Below, in pieces: positions 62,919-64,000 of a stretch of 64,000 nucleotides of DNA. The stretch is taken from assembly GCF_021155775.2 (NCBI RefSeq), contig NC_060235.2, positions 20,761,598 through 20,825,597 of the forward strand, in the 5' to 3' direction. The position numbers and the translations under genes were made by a program. The notes under the pieces were generated by a model. It searched no databases. It was not told the origin of the DNA and worked only from the letters and a program-made list of their open reading frames with translations. Position 1 is the first letter of the stretch. Every line of letters starts with the position of its first letter. The DNA is from Neodiprion pinetum. Its lineage: Eukaryota > Arthropoda > Insecta > Hymenoptera > Diprionidae.

Positions 62919-63360
62919 AAGATGGGATGAGTAAAAGGAGAGGCTAGGAGCAAAGAAGGGGCGGCATTTGTTTAATTAATGGAAACTTTGTTGCCGAGGA
63001 GTTTGAGCGGAAGTTTTAATCGGCGGTTGGGAATCGAATAAGAAATATATGACGAGAAAATTAACTCCAGGGGCGTGTGATGAAGAAAAAGAGAAACAGA
63101 GAGAAAGAAAGAGGGAAAGAGAGAAAGTGGTTGACCCTTGTTCGCTGCCGCAAAAACCAAAGGCAATCCTCAGCTCCGCGAAGTCGTCTTAAGAATTTGT
63201 CGGACGTAGGTACAGTCAGATCAAAAATCCGTCTAAACGGTATGCAAGCGAATTAGATTAAAATTAATCCAATTAAAACACTTTCTGTGATTCGTAGATA
63301 AAAACTATTTACACAATGAATTTCAACTGTTAAGATGTTCTAATTGAAAGATTCAGAAAA
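62917..63360. other. gene-free stretch
   Basis: Purine-rich near 63.08-63.13 kb, otherwise AT-rich. Nothing is recognised. Confidence 0.6.
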
Positions 63361-63575
63361 ATTATGAAGCTAAGTTGGTAACGTCGACGTAAAGAAATAT
63401 TGAGGAGGGGGATAATTATTTAACAAGTTTATAGTGACTTTTATAGTCAAGTTTACAAAATATCAGTAAACACATTTCCTTATTATAATTTACTGAATTT
63501 AAGACATTCCTGCAACTGTGAAATAACGATTTTCCGTAACGTCAATCGCTACAGTGACGTTACTAACTTCAGACT
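63361..63575. mobile_element. palindromic MITE, copy 3
   Basis: The left end reads ATTATGAAGCTAAGTTGGTA, then ACGTCGACGT. The right end reads GTGACGTTACTAACTTCAG. Near the right end GTGAAATAACGATTTTCCGT corresponds to GCGAAGTAATGATTTTTC in the 24.1-kb copy. It is longer and more diverged in the middle than the other two copies. Non-coding. Confidence 0.6.
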
Positions 63576-64000
63576 AATGAAAAGTTACACTGATCTAATA
63601 TTTTATGGCGAAAAAATTCGTACGTTTAGACTGATTTGAATCAAGAATAGCTCATTTTATCCGTAAATCAGTTCCCTAAAAATCGTCTGAAAGACATTTT
63701 TTCGCGAGCTGAAGGCTGTTGTTTATCTGAATTGGAAAAGCGATATTCAATTTTCGGTGAAAGTATTTTAGGTACGATGATTGCCTGATATTGTTGATGA
63801 AATCAAGTATTTAAACATTTTTTCATCTATCATGGTAAATTTTTATCAGATAAATGTGACTTTTTGTTATTTATTTATTTATTTTTTTTTTCTCAAGTAT
63901 AGGAAAAACAATTTATACCGTCGAATGTAAATAAGCTTCATTTTCCTCGACCATTCTCATTTCTTTCCCAATCACAACAACGACAAAGTCCAGAAAGGGG
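63576..64000. other. gene-free AT-rich stretch
   Basis: AT-rich DNA with a T-rich tract near 63880. No frame of note. Confidence 0.6.

Overview
This window looks like non-coding DNA from an animal nuclear genome, most plausibly an insect and possibly a hymenopteran of the sawfly kind (inference only). The reasons are moderate AT-richness with CpG not depleted, many dinucleotide and poly-T tracts, many short inverted-repeat (MITE-like) elements, and no bacterial-style gene packing. I found no tRNA, rRNA, CRISPR array or operon. No protein-coding gene can be supported. The longest open stretches are about 600 bp without an early ATG, or about 147 codons from an ATG, and none shows a domain I recognise. 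The window therefore reads as intergenic DNA or the inside of a very long intron.

One signal favours a long intron on the minus strand. At 38853-38890 (minus) a branch-point-like CTAAT, a pyrimidine tract and a CAG acceptor are joined directly to a consensus GTAAGT donor. That is the layout of a zero-length-exon recursive splice site.

Layout: 1-7000 is AT-rich DNA with simple repeats, a TGATTTC-rich patch (4.8-5.1 kb) and a GC-richer patch near 6.6-7.0 kb. A near-perfect palindrome lies at 7.04-7.41 kb and a 705-bp TTAA-flanked inverted-repeat element at 8.38-9.09 kb. From 10 to 15.3 kb there are a CTCTC repeat, a TG/CG/TG repeat and a GC-rich block. A short miRNA-like hairpin lies at 18.5 kb. 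From 19.2 to 24.3 kb there are an AT-rich foldback element, two members of a small palindromic MITE family and one member of a CAGGGTT family. From 26.5 to 31.5 kb there are a three-copy short repeat, a diverged tandem duplication and an element built of AAGTTCCGA motifs. At 33.6-34.8 kb a foldback element and a second CAGGGTT copy sit 15 bp apart. From 35 to 50 kb simple repeats alternate with GC-richer blocks, with the recursive-splice candidate at 38.86 kb and a small palindromic MITE at 46.8-47.0 kb. At 54.8-55.45 kb is a ~300-bp tandem duplication whose units share an identical 31-bp core. The last part holds a long GA repeat and a third palindromic MITE at 63.4 kb.

No genes here work together. 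What is visible is repeat biology plus possible splicing and regulatory signals. All calls come from reading the sequence by eye. Element boundaries are good to a few bases where termini or target duplications are named and to about 10-20 bases elsewhere.
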